A stretch of 64,000 nucleotides of DNA from Kalaharituber pfeilii (lineage: Eukaryota; Ascomycota; Pezizomycetes; Pezizales; Pezizaceae). The notes under the pieces were generated by a model. It saw only the letters and a list, made by a program, of their open reading frames with translations. It had not been told where the DNA came from and ran no database searches. A program made the position numbers and the translations under genes. Of this stretch, positions 42,128 to 54,447 are shown one piece after another; within the stretch, counting starts at the first letter, position 1, and each line of letters starts with the position of its first letter. The stretch covers positions 434,001-498,000 of the forward strand of contig WHUZ01000024.1 of NCBI GenBank assembly GCA_015179045.1. Direction: 5' to 3'.

Positions 42128-45100
42128 ATGAATGCCCCGTCCGGAGCCCCTCCCGTGTCGTTAGCCCCGACTACGTCCCACACGGCTAGTGTGCCCAACC
42201 AAGCAGATGCAAGCATGAACGGAGCCTATACATCTAAGCCTCAGGATCATAATGTGCGAAGCTCGCCCAGGAATAATTTCTCCCCTGGTCCTGTCAGGGA
42301 CACGACCATTGCATCAGGTACAGTACCAGCTAGAGTTTTGTGTGGGAATGGAATCCAGAACTCTGCAGCTGTGGAGCCAATTGCTATTATTGGAATAGGT
42401 TCGTATGCCGCATCCCAAACACTTGATCTTACCTACATGTAACGTGTAGCTCTGTCTAACCTTTTTGAGCAGGATGCCGTCTACCTGGAGACTGCACATC
42501 CCCATCAAGGTTGTGGGACCTATTAGCCAACAAAAGATCAGGCCACAGCAAGATCCCACGAAGAGCTTTCAACATCGACGCGTTCTACCACCCCAACCAT
42601 GACCGGCCCGGAAGCATTGAAGCTGACGGAGGTTACTTCCTCAACGAGGACATCCGAGCCTTTGACCCTTCTTTCTTTGGCATTACACCCCTGGAGGCGA
42701 CAACCTTGGACCCGCAGCAGAGAAAGCTCCTCGAGGTCACCTACGAGGCATTCGAGAATGGAGGCGTCACGCTGGAGAGGGTATCGGGGAGCAAGACGGG
42801 GTCCTTTGTTGCAAACTTCACCTGCGACTTTTCGACAATGCAGTACAAAGACGCAGAATTTGCTCTAGGACAGCCATACCTGCTGACTGGTATGGGCTTG
42901 ACTATTCTTAGTAACCGGTTAAGTTATGCATTTAACTTGTGTGGGCCAAGCCTTACCCTTGACACTGCATGCTCCTCCAGCATCTACGCCCTCCACCTTG
43001 CATGTCAGTCAATACAGGATGGGTCATGTGACGCGGCGGTGGTGGCAGGGACGAACCTGATCATGACTGTCGACCAGCATATGGCGAGTGCGAAGCTAGG
43101 CGTGCTCTCTCCCACCTCACAATGCCACACCTTTGACGCTTCTGCAGACGGGTACGCAAGGGGGGAAGGTGTCAGTGCGCTCTACATTAAACGCTTATCT
43201 GATGCGGTCAAGGACGGAGACCCGATTCGTGCCGTCATCCGTGGAACAGCATTTAACTCCAACGGCCGCAGCCCGGGTGGCATCACGAACCCGAGTCCAA
43301 AGGGCCAAGAAGCCGTCATTCGGGAAGCCTATAGACGTGCAGGCCTATCTAATCGCCTATGGCAAACAGGTTACTTTGAGTGTCATGGTACTGGCACCAA
43401 AGTCGGCGACCCCCTCGAGGTGGCAGGCATCGGCAACGTCTTTGCCGAAGGCCGTGATGCAAAGCAGAGTCCGTTGCTCATTGGCTCCGTGAAGACAAGT
43501 GTTGGACATGGAGAAGCGGCAAGTGGGATTACCAGTGTCATTAAGTGCGTATTAGCGCTGGAGAAGGGGCAAATTCCTGCGACTATTGGGCTTAAAAACC
43601 CGAATCCGAATATTGACTTTGATGGAGCAAGAGTCAAGGTGGTTACGGAATTGACACCTTGGCCTATGAACACGGGTCAGGTGCGACGTGCAAGTATCAA
43701 TTCGTTCGGGTATGGTGGTGCCAATGCACACGCAATCATTGATACAACTCCAGCGTTTTACACCAAAGACACAGTTGGATCTCCACTACTTGGTTGTCCA
43801 CTCGACTTGTCCGGACTCAAGTCAAAGTTCCTACTCCCCTTCTCGGCGCATGACCTCCCCACACTCAAGGCCAACATAGCAGCCCTGAGGGAGGTCGCTG
43901 GCAAGTATGACATAAAGGACCTGGCATACACACTTGGTGTACGGAGATCAAAATTCTATCATAGAGGATATGCCATTGTCGATATGAATCACGATGAACT
44001 CTCTTTGCAAGAACAGCTCGAGGAGGAAGAAATTACATTGGGAAGGAAGCCGAGCACTGGCTCGAGATTAGGTTTCATTTTCACTGGTAAGCTTCCTCCC
44101 GTGGATCTGGTGCGGAAGCCGCGGCCCATGGATGCTAATTATGTGTGTTTTTCACAGGTCAAGGTGCACAATGGGCTCGCATGGGCGTTGAACTCCTCAC
44201 TGACTACCCCTCCTTTCTCCAAACTATCCGCTATCTCGATGACGTCCTCTCCTCCCTCGCCGACGATGAACGTCCTACCTGGACCCTCGAAAAAGCACTC
44301 CTTGAGCCGCCTGCAACAAGCAAGATGAACGAGGTTGCATTTTCCCAGCCAATATGCACTGCAGTCCAAATTGCCCTTGTGGAGCTCCTGTCTTCCTGGG
44401 GTATTCGCCCCGTGGCTGTTGTGGGGCATTCTTCGGGAGAAATTGCTGCGGCATACTCGGCTGGGAAGATTTCGATGGAGAATGCAATTAAGGTGGCATA
44501 TTATCGGGGGTACAGCTGCACGAACGTTACTATTCCCATGGAAGGTGCCATGCTCGCAGTTGGTCTTGGGCCAGCGGAAGTTGCTCCCTACATTGAAGGC
44601 AACGCGCGAGTCAAAGTTGCGTGCATCAACTCCCCAAAGAGCGTTACCCTTAGTGGAGATAGGGCGGATGTGGAGCAGGTGAAGATGTTGCTGGATGAGA
44701 AGGGGATTTTTGCGAGGTTGCTCATTACTGGAGGTCGAGCATACCATTCGCACCATATGAAGCTTGTGGGTGGAGACTATCAGCAGCGATTGGAGGAGAA
44801 CGTACACCTTGAAAGACCAGGAATGTACCGACCTTCCGTAGCCTCCATGGTCTCATCCGTAACTATGAAGGTGATTGCAGACGATTTGCTTCCATGCTCC
44901 TACTGGCGTGGCAACCTGGAGTCTCCAGTAATGTTTAGTCCAGCATTGGAACGTCTCATCAAGGAATTTTCTCTCGAACAAATTGTCGAAATCGGTCCCC
45001 ATTCAGCGCTTTCCGGTCCAGTTCGGGACGTTCGTGAGGCTCTAGGCCTAAACTCTTTAAAACTCGCCTATTTACCATCCCTTGTCCGTAATCAAGACGC

Positions 45101-48100
45101 AACAATCAGCCTGCTGACTCTTGCGGGGACCTTGTTCATTCGCGATTATCCTGTCGATATGGGACGTGTGAACTCAATTGAAGTAGTGAACACGGAGACG
45201 GAGGAGATTTCCATCATCACTGGACGAACGCTCGTGGATTTGCCCACATACCGCTGGCAGTACCCTGAGGTTATCCATTGGAATGAGAACCGTGCAAGTG
45301 AAGAGTGGCGGAACAGAACACATCCCAGACATGACTTACTCGGGAGCAGGGTCACCGGGGTTATGGAGAGCGAGCCAGTCTGGAGAAATATATTGAGGGT
45401 CAAGCACCTACCATGGTTGGCTGAGCATGCAGTTGATGGGACAGTGATCTTCCCCGGTGTAGGATACATAGCGATGGCGATTGAGGCGGCAACGCAACTG
45501 GTGGAGCTGAGGTCCCCGCCCGTCCAGATTCAAGGTTATAGGTTGCAGAATGTAGTGGTTAAGACAGCGTTGAGGTTTCCCGCAAACGATGCGGGAGTTG
45601 AGATGGTGTTCAGTATGAGGCCATTGTCGATGTCCAATTCAAGGACGGCGCATCTGGCGTTTGAGTTCAAGGTGACCTCGCTGGTCGGGGGAAGTGGTCG
45701 GAACATTGTAAAGGGAGTATTAAGGTGTTGACCACTAGGCGACAAGGTTCGACCACAGCCAATTCCCAATTGAAGATCTGTATTTTGCGCTCTCGTTTGC
45801 TGACCTTGGCACCGGAATAGAACCTACCCGAAAATGGACCGCCGCTCTCGCAGAAAAGGGCCTACACCCCTCCTCCGCCCCAACACGCTGGTACAAGGGC
45901 TTTTCCAACCTGGGCCTCCAATACGGTCTCGCGTTTGCCGGCCTCTCCAACATTAAAGTCAACGGTCGATTTAACCTCGCCACCGCCGATGCCCCGCTGC
46001 ATCCCACTAAGGATCGGGTGCCAGGTGGAGAATCACGATACGCAGTCCATCCTTGCATGCTAGATACTATACTCCAAGTCGGCCTGATTGCTACTCACGC
46101 AAAGGCGGGTGTCATGTCCATGAATCGGTGCTTTTTACCTATCGCTCTCGAGGACGTGTACATATACCCACCGTCTGACCCCAGTGCTACACATGCCGCC
46201 ATTGTGGGCATTGGCGAGTTTTATGGCCTGAGAACAGTGGTGGGGCATCTACAGGCGCGAGTGGGCCAGGAGTTGATAGTCGATGTGAAGGAGTTAAGCT
46301 GCATCTCGTTTGATTCAAGAACAGCGCTCGCTCAGACATCGCAGGAGAAGTTGCAAAATAGCGCGCCGTTCTTGAGATTGCAGTGGAAGCCGGATGTGGA
46401 TGCGTTGACTCAAGTTGCAGCAGTAAAGCTGTTCCCACCGGTCAAGAAACCTAACCTTCTGCGTGTTTGGGAGGACTGGTGGACGGTCTTGCTCATAATG
46501 TTGATCCAAGTTACTGAGGAAGTCCCCGAAGCTGCTGTGATACCTGAACCGCACCTGAAGCATTGGTACAAGTGGATGCTCAAGCGAATCGCAGAGTCCA
46601 AAGCTGGGAAATACGGGCCGATTTGGGACCGAGTACGGCAATTCACGACCCCTGATGAACGTGAAGCCGAGATCACCAGACTAACAAAATACCTCCACCC
46701 TGAAGTTCCCGAAATTATCTTCTGTCACAACGTCTACCCACGCATTCCCGACATTCTCCGCGGCGCAGCGAGCGGCGTAGAGGTATTGATGGTCGACAAC
46801 CTGCATCTCAACGCTGACTCATACGCTAATGCGATTCGACACCGCACCGCATACTCCCAGCTTGAGAAGCTCGCGGATCTGCTTGGACACAAGAACCCCG
46901 CGATGAAGGTGCTGGAGGTAGGAGCAGGGACTGGAAGCGCAACGCTAGTGATGCTGGATGCGCTCAATGGGAAAAGCGCAACATTTAGAAGGTATAGCAG
47001 GTATGATTTTACGGATGTTGGGAAGGGGTTCTTGGGGACCGCCCAGAAGAGGTTTGAGGCGTATGCAGGGCTCGAGTATGGGGTGTTAGATATTGAGAAG
47101 GAGCCGGCAGGGCAGGGGTACGGGGAGGGCGAGTATGATTTGGTGATTTCAGCGAACGTAAGTCGGCCCTGTTTGGTAGAGGATTCAGGGTATGAGCTAA
47201 CGGTAAAGCCAGTGCCTTCACGCAACTTCCAAGATGCATAACACTCTCTCAAATGTGCGAAAGCTCCTGAAACCAGGTGGCCATCTCCTACTCGTCGAGA
47301 TTGTTTCTGGTAAGTTCGAAATCATATTTAACTACCATGACGTCAGAAATAACAATTTCACTGCCCAGAGTCCTTCTGCACCACCATTATATACGGGTGT
47401 CTCCTCGGTTACTGGATGGGAATTGAGGACGGCCGCGTTGATCATCCGTTCTTGCTTAAGTCACAATGGGATCGCTTGTTCGCTGAGACGGGCTTCTCGG
47501 GGCTGAATATTGCGCTGGATGATTTCGAGGGACATATTGAGCCGACGTCTGCGATGCTGACGAGGGCGGTTGAGAGCCTTCCCGCCCCGGAACGGAGTTT
47601 GACAAGTGGGGAAAATAGACTGGCAATTGTATGTTATTTTGCTGTTTCCCCTCATCATAGGCAATAATCCTAATACTCAAGCTGGCAATTTTCAGATCCA
47701 CCGGAATAGCCCGACCCAATACAGTCCCCTGGTAGCCCACCATGCACTCTCTACTGGCCATGAGCCTATCTTGCTTTCATTGAAGGCGTACAGCGATCTT
47801 CAGGACCGTCCAGACATGGCGATAGTGCTTGTCGACCTGGAAAATGATGCCTCCTCCCCCCTTATCCCCACCATGACCGCTCCAGAACTCGAGGCACTCA
47901 AAACGCTTACTACAACGTCTCACCTAATCCTCTGGATCACCGCTGGCGGCCTGATAGAAGGAAAGAACCCTGACCATGCATTAATTCACGGGTTGGCAAG
48001 GACTATCAAGTCGGAGCAGACGGGGCTTAAGTTCGGCATCCTTGACGTCGACACGAATGACAATTCGTTGTCCATGAAGGCAGCCAGCGAGGTAATTGTG

Positions 48101-50681
48101 GACACGTGGACGCGACTGAGGAACTCCTCAGATCTATATGAAAGGGAATTTTGTGTCAAGGACGGCGTCCTGCACATTAGTCGCGTCACAGAGGAAGTCA
48201 CGCTCAACTCTCACTATGCGAAGAACCGGATGGGGAATGGAATCACGCCTGTATTGACGCCCTATGACCACACCAAGGCAATGCAGGTGGACATCGAGCA
48301 GCCTGGATTGTTTGATTCCTTTTTCTTCAAGCCGGACTCCACGTTCGAGACGCCGCTGGAGAGCGATGAGGTCGATATTGAGGTCAAAGCAGCCGGTCTC
48401 ACCTTTAAGGATATCACAGTGACGATGGGAAACTTCGATAATCCTGGGATTGGATGGGAGTATGCAGGCAAGGTGAAGAGGATAGGAAGCAACGTGAAGG
48501 GGCTGAAGGTTGGCGATAGAGTGGCCACAATCATACCTAGGCATTTGAATAGTTTTATCAGGGTGAAAGAGATGTTTTGTGTCAAGATAGAGGAGAGTGA
48601 GAGCTACGAAGTATGTGTTTAGGTATCCTAGATATTGAGGCGGATGCTAACTGATTCTCTCAGGAGATTGTTTCCATGCTGGTTGCATATGGGGCAGCGA
48701 TATATGCGTTGGTAGATCAGGCAAAGGTGAAGCCAGGAGAGACAGTTTTGGTCCATGGAGGCTCCAGTGCGTTTGGTAGGGCGTGTATTCAGGTGGCTAT
48801 GAATTGCGGAGCAACTGTAAATAGCCCACGGGACGTTGACACCTTGGTTTTTATGCTAATCTTCCATTCGCAACGTAGGTCTACACCACAGTCTCCTCCT
48901 CAATGAAATCGGAATTTGTCCAAAAGCAATTCGGCATCCCTGCAAGCCACATTTTCAACTCCCGCGATAACTCCTTCATTGATGGGATCCTCAATGTCAC
49001 CGATGACCAAGGCGTTAACGTCGTCATCTCCACCCTCAGCGGCGAGCTTTTTCACGAAACAACTGCGTGCCTCTCGCCCCACGGCCGGATGATCGACGCG
49101 GGCAGAAGCGACCTCTATGACCACGCGAAGCTGGATATGGCGTGCTTTAAGTTGAATCTGATGTACTGTTCAATGGACTTGGGAGCACTATGGAGAACGA
49201 TTCCGGACCTGCATAAGCGTCTTTTGAACGATATCCTGAGCATGTACAGGGAGGGTAAGATTCACCCAATTACACCAATCCAGTGTTTTCATATCACAGA
49301 GGTCGCGAAGGCGTTCCGAATGTTTGGGCAGAGAACCGTCGGTGGAAAAGTGGTGATCAAGTATGGACCGCCGCCGGAGGAGAATAAGCTTGTCAAAGTA
49401 AGTCCTCGCTCGATTCTTGCATTTGGGGACAGCTAACTTATTTTAAATTATCTGCAGATGCAACTACCAGCGCCGCAAGTCATTTTTGATACCAATGCTG
49501 CATATCTCTTGGTGGGGTGCCTTGGTGGCTTAGGTCGCAGTCTCTCTCGCTGGATGGCTTCTCGTGGTGCCCGCCATTTCCTGTTCCTGTCCCGCAGTGG
49601 CACGGATAACCCCGATGCCGCGGACCTCGTGACGGAGCTAGAATCAATAGGTTGCGAAGTCCAAGTCACGCGTGGAGATGTTTCCAACTACGAGAACGTC
49701 GAAAAGGCAATTCTTTCAAGTGAATGTCCGATTAAAGGCGTCGTGCAAGCAGCGATGGTGCTCAAGGACGCAATATTCTCAAATATGACACTCGAGGCCT
49801 TCAATACGGCCATGATGCCGAAGGTTCTCGGAACGAAGAATTTGCATGCTGCATTGATGAAGCATAATGTGCCTTTGCAGTTCTTTGTCATGACGTCGTC
49901 AATTTCCAGTTATGTTGGCCATATGTCTCAAGGGAATTATTCTGCGGGCAATGCGTTCTTGGAAGCGATGGCGAGGCATCGAGTCGCGCTTGGGCTGCCC
50001 GCAACAACGCTGGCCTTAGGTGTGATTGAGGAGGTCGGATATATCGAGCAGCAGGGCCCATACACGGTTGCGGCCTTGAAAAGACTGGGATTGCATACCA
50101 GTACCGAAGACGAGTTCCTGCAGTTTATGGAGGGTGCCATGAAACCGGAATTGATGGCACCATCACCAGGTACATGTCATGATCCTCATGCTCGAGCATG
50201 CCTCATTACGGGACTTGACCCATCACAAATGCTAGACTTGCAAATCGATTCCACCAGATATGGGGTGGGTGCCGCGCTTGCAGCTGACATCCGCTCCTCC
50301 ACCATCATGCATGCAGTGCGGAACATCAATGCGCGAAAAAACGAAACCAATGCCGCTCAGATTTCGTCATCATCCAACGGAGACCTCGCGCCCCATAGTT
50401 TGCGAGATCTCGTCATGACGCCTGGTACAGAAGGCATTGAGGCTCTGACAACGGTACTTAGGCAGCGGATCGCGGTGCTACTGATGCTAGACTTGGAGCA
50501 GGTCGAGGAGGGAAAGACCGTGATGGAGTACGGGTTGGATTCGATGGTGGGCGCGGAGTTGAGAAATTGGTTGTTCTTAACATTTAGGGTACAGATTCCC
50601 TTCTTGGAGCTACTTGATCCGGTGATGAGTATTAGGGGCCTGGCAGAAAGAGTTAGGAGGAAGATGGAAGACTTGAATTGA
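42128..50681 (+). CDS. highly reducing polyketide synthase (type I, iterative)
   Basis: The enzyme builds a reduced polyketide from malonyl units on its own carrier domain. Domains in order (approximate residues of a ~2654-residue model): KS 83-513 with DTACSSS and ECHGTGTKVGD; AT 629-960 with FTGQGAQWARMG and GHSSGEIAAAYSAG; DH 1019-1324 with LAEHAVDGTVIFPGVGY and HPCMLD; C-methyltransferase ~1400-1718 with VLEVGAGTGSAT; structural psiKR ~1718-1910; ER 1914-2245; KR 2250-2430 with TSSIS and QGNYSAGNAF; ACP with YGLDSM, Ser ~2608. There is no thioesterase or reductase, as is usual for this class. GT-AG introns: 42399-42472, 44087-44157, 47158-47233, 47310-47368, 47629-47695, 48611-48663, 48817-48878 and 49398-49457. 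An additional break in the DH domain near 45672-45738 is either a 67 bp intron with a weak donor or a disablement. I chose ATG 42128 because it opens the frame ahead of EPIAIIGIG. No other biosynthetic enzyme flanks it. Confidence 0.93.
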
Positions 50682-51611
50682 GAGTATCGAAAATGAGGAT
50701 CGTGATATGACTGATATTTGGAGGGCTTATGAGCAATGTTTCGTCCATTGTGTTATGCGCTAATTTCAGATTTTGTATGTTTGGTTTCTTCCCCGCGCAA
50801 ATCTATTTTCAAACTGTTTGATTGCCGAATTGGATTTTGAAATTTGAATACCATGATTCTCTGAAGGGGTCATCGTTCCTTGCGGTTGGACGTATTGATT
50901 TTTTTTTATTTTATTATTTCTATTTTTCTCGTTTCCTCTTTGTGTTTTCTAGCATTTCGTGCTTAGTTAAGTAATTTGTGTTATAAGCTGTATTATTTTA
51001 TGCTTTACTGCATGGCACTAACAGTACCGCATCCAAATCTGAAATTGTTTCCACTTCAATGTTGGTATAGTCTTATGGTCGACTGTAAAACCGTATGCCC
51101 AAAAAGAGAAACAAGAGGAGAGAAGAAAGCAAGCGCGTTACCAGAAGAACAATTTACTTTATTGAAGTGGGAGAAAAGAAATAACATGAACACAAGAGAA
51201 AAAAAAACTTTCAAATACAAGATGCTATAAACTTTACAACTTTTTCCATCACTGACCTCTTCCCCGGTACGTAATGCCCCCCATCCCACCATATCATACA
51301 GTAGCCTGCCGCCAATGAACAGGAATTGAACCTTACACTTTTGATGCCCATGTTTCTCGTAAACCATAAATGTCGGAGCAAACATGCCTTTCAAGACCCG
51401 TGCGACCCTCCTGAAAGCGAAGTTGTGGCAAGAGAACAATCAAGAAGAAATTCCTTAAAATCAAGATCCGTGCATACTCTAATTTTGCCTTGTCAACCAT
51501 CAATGATGCCTGTATGCAGTGCAGCACACTCAGCGTGCTTGCGAGTATTCAGAACAACAATTGGAGATCAGAGCAACAAATCAGAACTCCAACTACTGTT
51601 GTGTGGATTAG
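50682..51611. other. region between PKS and galectin-like gene
   Basis: AT-rich DNA holding the 3' flanks of the two convergent genes. A minus-strand frame at 51056-51439 (FRRVARVLKGMFAPTFMVYE near its start) is open for 127 codons but matches nothing I recognise and loses complexity toward its end. Confidence 0.4.
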
Positions 51612-52114
51612 TCACTGAGGACCATCCTTCGCAAATAACTGACCAAGATTCTGAAACTGCTTCACCACAATAGGGTCAGACAATAACAACCCTTGTGAAT
51701 TTTTCCAATAGCGCACTTGCGTGGCGGGCTTGTGGTACAGTACCGCTTGGTAAAGTAGTGCACTGTGCGCCCATCAATCAGAATTTGGAAGCGGTCGCCG
51801 TGGTCGTAGACCATGACGTTGGTGACTCCACCACTAGCGACGCCGGTGAGCACTTCGCGCTCCTCAGATTCCCATTTACCGTTGCGACGCGTGTTGAAGA
51901 CAATGGTGTTCTCCTGGCGGCTGAAGGACATGTGGAGGATTATATCATCAGAGTGGTTCAAAAGGTTGAGGTTACTGCAGTCCATAGTACCGGCAGTGCC
52001 AGCATTAGTGGTGCGGAAGTCCACGGAAGGGGATTGGAAGATTATGATGCCATCTGGTTGGACAGCGCGACGTAAGGTGATTATTTTATCGAGGCTGAGG
52101 ATATAGAGGAACAT
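51612..52114 (-). CDS. galectin-like beta-galactoside-binding protein, frame interrupted
   Basis: The minus-strand frame begins MFLYILSLDKIITLRRAVQP and contains the galectin core SDDIILHMSFSRQENTIVFN, then RRNGKWESEER, VMVYDHGDRFQILIDGRT and HYFTKR. The pattern LHxSFxR..IVFNT...GKWxxEE is the carbohydrate-binding strand region of galectins, and E and R of the sugar site are present. The frame then goes to an unrelated tail and stops at 51662, while another frame resumes the expected ending with VRYWKNSQGLLLSDPIVV and stops at 51612. A one-base loss near 51715-51740 explains this better than an intron, since only a ~28 bp GT-AG pair is available. No signal peptide is seen, which is usual for galectins. 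It converges with the PKS. Confidence 0.65.
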
Positions 52115-52481
52115 GTTGGTGAGTAGGCGCTGAGATTGATGACCGACAGGTGAAGAGTTTTGGAGTTAACACCGGTAATCATTAAAAGAGCAGCAAGGAA
52201 CGGATGAGAGCGAGGGGTGATGTACCTACTCTACAACCCATGCGCTTGTGCCCAGTCCCACTAGGGACATAGAGCAGACATCCTGCTTCGCCAAGCGTCC
52301 TTCATGTATCCTACGTAAGGTAGACAAAATAAAACGGTTGATGTATACATTTCTGTGTCGCGAGCAATAGCTATAGCCTTTCAACATGAATAACTATTAC
52401 CAGCCCGTGAGTTATAGAAAATACATTAGGTGACGCCCTCGTGCCACGGCAAATACAATTCCTGCACCAAATACTGTCATA
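52115..52481. other. short intergenic region upstream of the galectin-like gene
   Basis: Probable promoter side of the galectin-like gene. No motif is recognised. It ends at the pogo terminus at 52482. Confidence 0.4.
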
Positions 52482-52576
52482 CAGTACACTCTCGATATAA
52501 GTGTATCGTCGGGCGGCAGGCAAATCTTCTTACAGACAAATCTGTCATATTAGATAAGGCTCGGGCCGGGAAATCT

Positions 52577-53639
52577 TATGCAATATGACAGGTTATCAGT
52601 GCGAGTGCTGCTTGTTCATCCTCCAGGTGTACACCAGTGTCGCACGGAACATAGCAACCTGGGGACGCTGGGCATGGATGGAATACGCGAGAGGGGCCCC
52701 GAAAGAGACCAAGATCAGGGATCTCGAAAAATGGCAATACACGGTAGCAAGGGAGATCACCGGCGCAACATGGGGCACACGCAGAGACCTGGTGGAGGGC
52801 TGGCCAACCTGGAATCGGTACAGGCTTTCACAGAAGGGGAACGGATGAGGGTAGAAGCCAGAACTCTGAGATTCGGGGGCGACGCCGCCTCGCAGATGGT
52901 CAGAGAACGATGGGAGACGAGAGCCACGAGGGGCGACCTAGACGTAACAGTAATGTGGGTGAAGGGTCACAGGGGAGTAAAAGGCAACGTCGAAGCAGAC
53001 AAGGCCGCCAAAACGGGGACATATCTACAATATCAGAAAGAGATAGTCACTGAGGCAGGCTTACGACAACAAGCCAGATCCTGGAGAGCACTAGAGCGGA
53101 ACAGATTGGAGATCAGCTATAAAGCACTGCAACGACTAGGCCACAGGGTATCAACCCTAGCAGGCATCCTGGGGGGGCAAAGGGCTAAGACGATGGAAGT
53201 ACGAGCTCGGCAAGGCGGACGGATCAGAGTGCAGATGGTGCGGGGAACAAGAGACCACCACACACGTACTTAGACGCTGCAAGGTCTGGAAGGCGCCCTG
53301 CCATGGCGGAAAGCTGCATGCGGGGTCACGTGAAATAAAAAAAAAAAAAAAAAAGAAAAAAGGTCTGGAAGGCGAAATGTCCGGGCGGCGAGGAGGAACT
53401 GCTACGATCCCCAAAGGGAGACAAGAAGGACAAGGACAAGGACACACTGAAGGAATTACTGGACTGGGCGGGACGCTAGGGTTTATCTGTCTACGGTCTT
53501 ATCTCGCATCTATTTCTACGTTCTTATCTCCCATCTATTTTTCAATCTCATCTACTTATTTCAAATGTACATAACCTCGCCATAGCCGTTATGGCGGCAT
53601 GCGAGTAATGAAAAAAAAAAAAAAAAAAAAAAAAGAAAA
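52577..53639 (+). mobile_element. family-1 LINE, ORF2 3' part with internal deletion
   Basis: ORF2 fragments read YTSVARNIATWGRWAWMEYA, DLEKWQYTVAREITGATWGT and then, after a jump, the RNase H end VTVMWVKGHRGVKGNVEADK with RNRLEISYKALQRLGHRV and a CRWCGEQETTT-type finger. Much of the RNase H domain, including its first catalytic residues, is missing. The 3' end has the family-1 tail at about 53576-53609 and poly(A). GAAATCT at 52570-52576 and 53640-53646 may be the TSD. A family-2 retroposon interrupts the finger region. Confidence 0.8.
53296..53361 (+). mobile_element. ultra-short family-2 retroposon (66 bp) inside a family-1 LINE
   Basis: CCCTGCCATGGCGGAAAGCT, then GCATGCGGGGTCACGTGAAAT and poly(A), with a perfect 13 bp TSD, GGTCTGGAAGGCG, at 53283-53295 and 53362-53374. 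Family-2 activity is therefore younger than this family-1 copy. Confidence 0.95.
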
Positions 53640-53880
53640 GAAATCTCCCTATGCTGCACTTCCTATTGCTGGATTCTGCTGAACGAAGCTCTTGATTGTT
53701 AACAATGCATTATTTGCTTCAGTGAGTGAGACTGGGCTCTGGTTCCTCAAATTCACCTTTATCAAGCTGATTCTAATCCATTAGGTCTAAGTCTTCTGGG
53801 TCTGCCAGATCTGGGCAATAGGTATCCATTAAGTCATACGCATACCATAGTAGTACTCTCAACTACAAATATACCAAAGA

Positions 53881-54249
53881 GACAGAAGCCGAACTAGGAT
53901 AAACACTACAGAAGCACGACTAGATAAATAACACTATCTGTTTGCCCAATCAGTATACCGAAATCACCGACAACAACTTTTACAGAACGCGCGCTTGGAA
54001 GAAAACCATCTTCCCGGCGCACCAGAAATCCGAAAGTTACATCAATACGAAGCTCAGGACCGCCTGAGAAAGAATATCGACTCGAATTTACAGAAATCCA
54101 GAATCTACAGCACGCTTTTCGAAGGTTAAGTTTCTGGGACTTTTCGAAGTTCTTCCCATATAAATTCTGGGAAGCGGGGGGCTCGCGCCTGATTGGTGCC
54201 AGCAAAGCCCCGCTGGTGCTGACCTTTAGGACCGATTTCGAGCTAGTGT
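53881..54249. other. unassigned DNA before the family-2 LINE
   Basis: No coding pattern. The right part may be LINE 5' leader, because the exact start of the LINE near 54250 is not marked by a TSD. Confidence 0.4.
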
Positions 54250-54447
54250 AGCAAAGACTTTGCGAACAGGTGTTAAATCGGCCGATCGGCAGCAGACGAC
54301 GACCAAGAACAGAAGCGAGCTAGACGGCAAACCACCTTCGATTTTGGAATAGCACACGGAGCTACTCCCAAAGCGGCGACTTCCCAAAAAAGGGAAGTTA
54401 TAATAGGAAGGCAGGAGAAGGAGGACAGGAAGGAGAGGAAAGGAAAG

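Larger units (their letters stand above)
52482..53880 (-). mobile_element. pogo/Fot1-like element remnant split by a LINE
   Basis: The left end CAGTACACTCTCGATATAAG follows a TA (52480-52481), as in pogo-type elements. Right of the inserted LINE, the minus strand from about 53860 encodes DLMDTYCPDLADPEDLDLMD and then, after two breaks, LTEANNALLTIKSFVQQNPA. This resembles the acidic C-terminus of pogo/Fot1 transposases and points toward the 52482 end, as expected. The other terminus is not found, so the copy is truncated near 53880. Confidence 0.65.

Noticed and set aside
48903..49436. Separate reductase gene
   Set aside because: It is an exon of the PKS enoylreductase domain, joined by GT-AG introns on both sides.
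51056..51439. 127-codon minus-strand gene downstream of the PKS
   Set aside because: There is no recognisable domain, the second half is low-complexity, and there is no support for exons.
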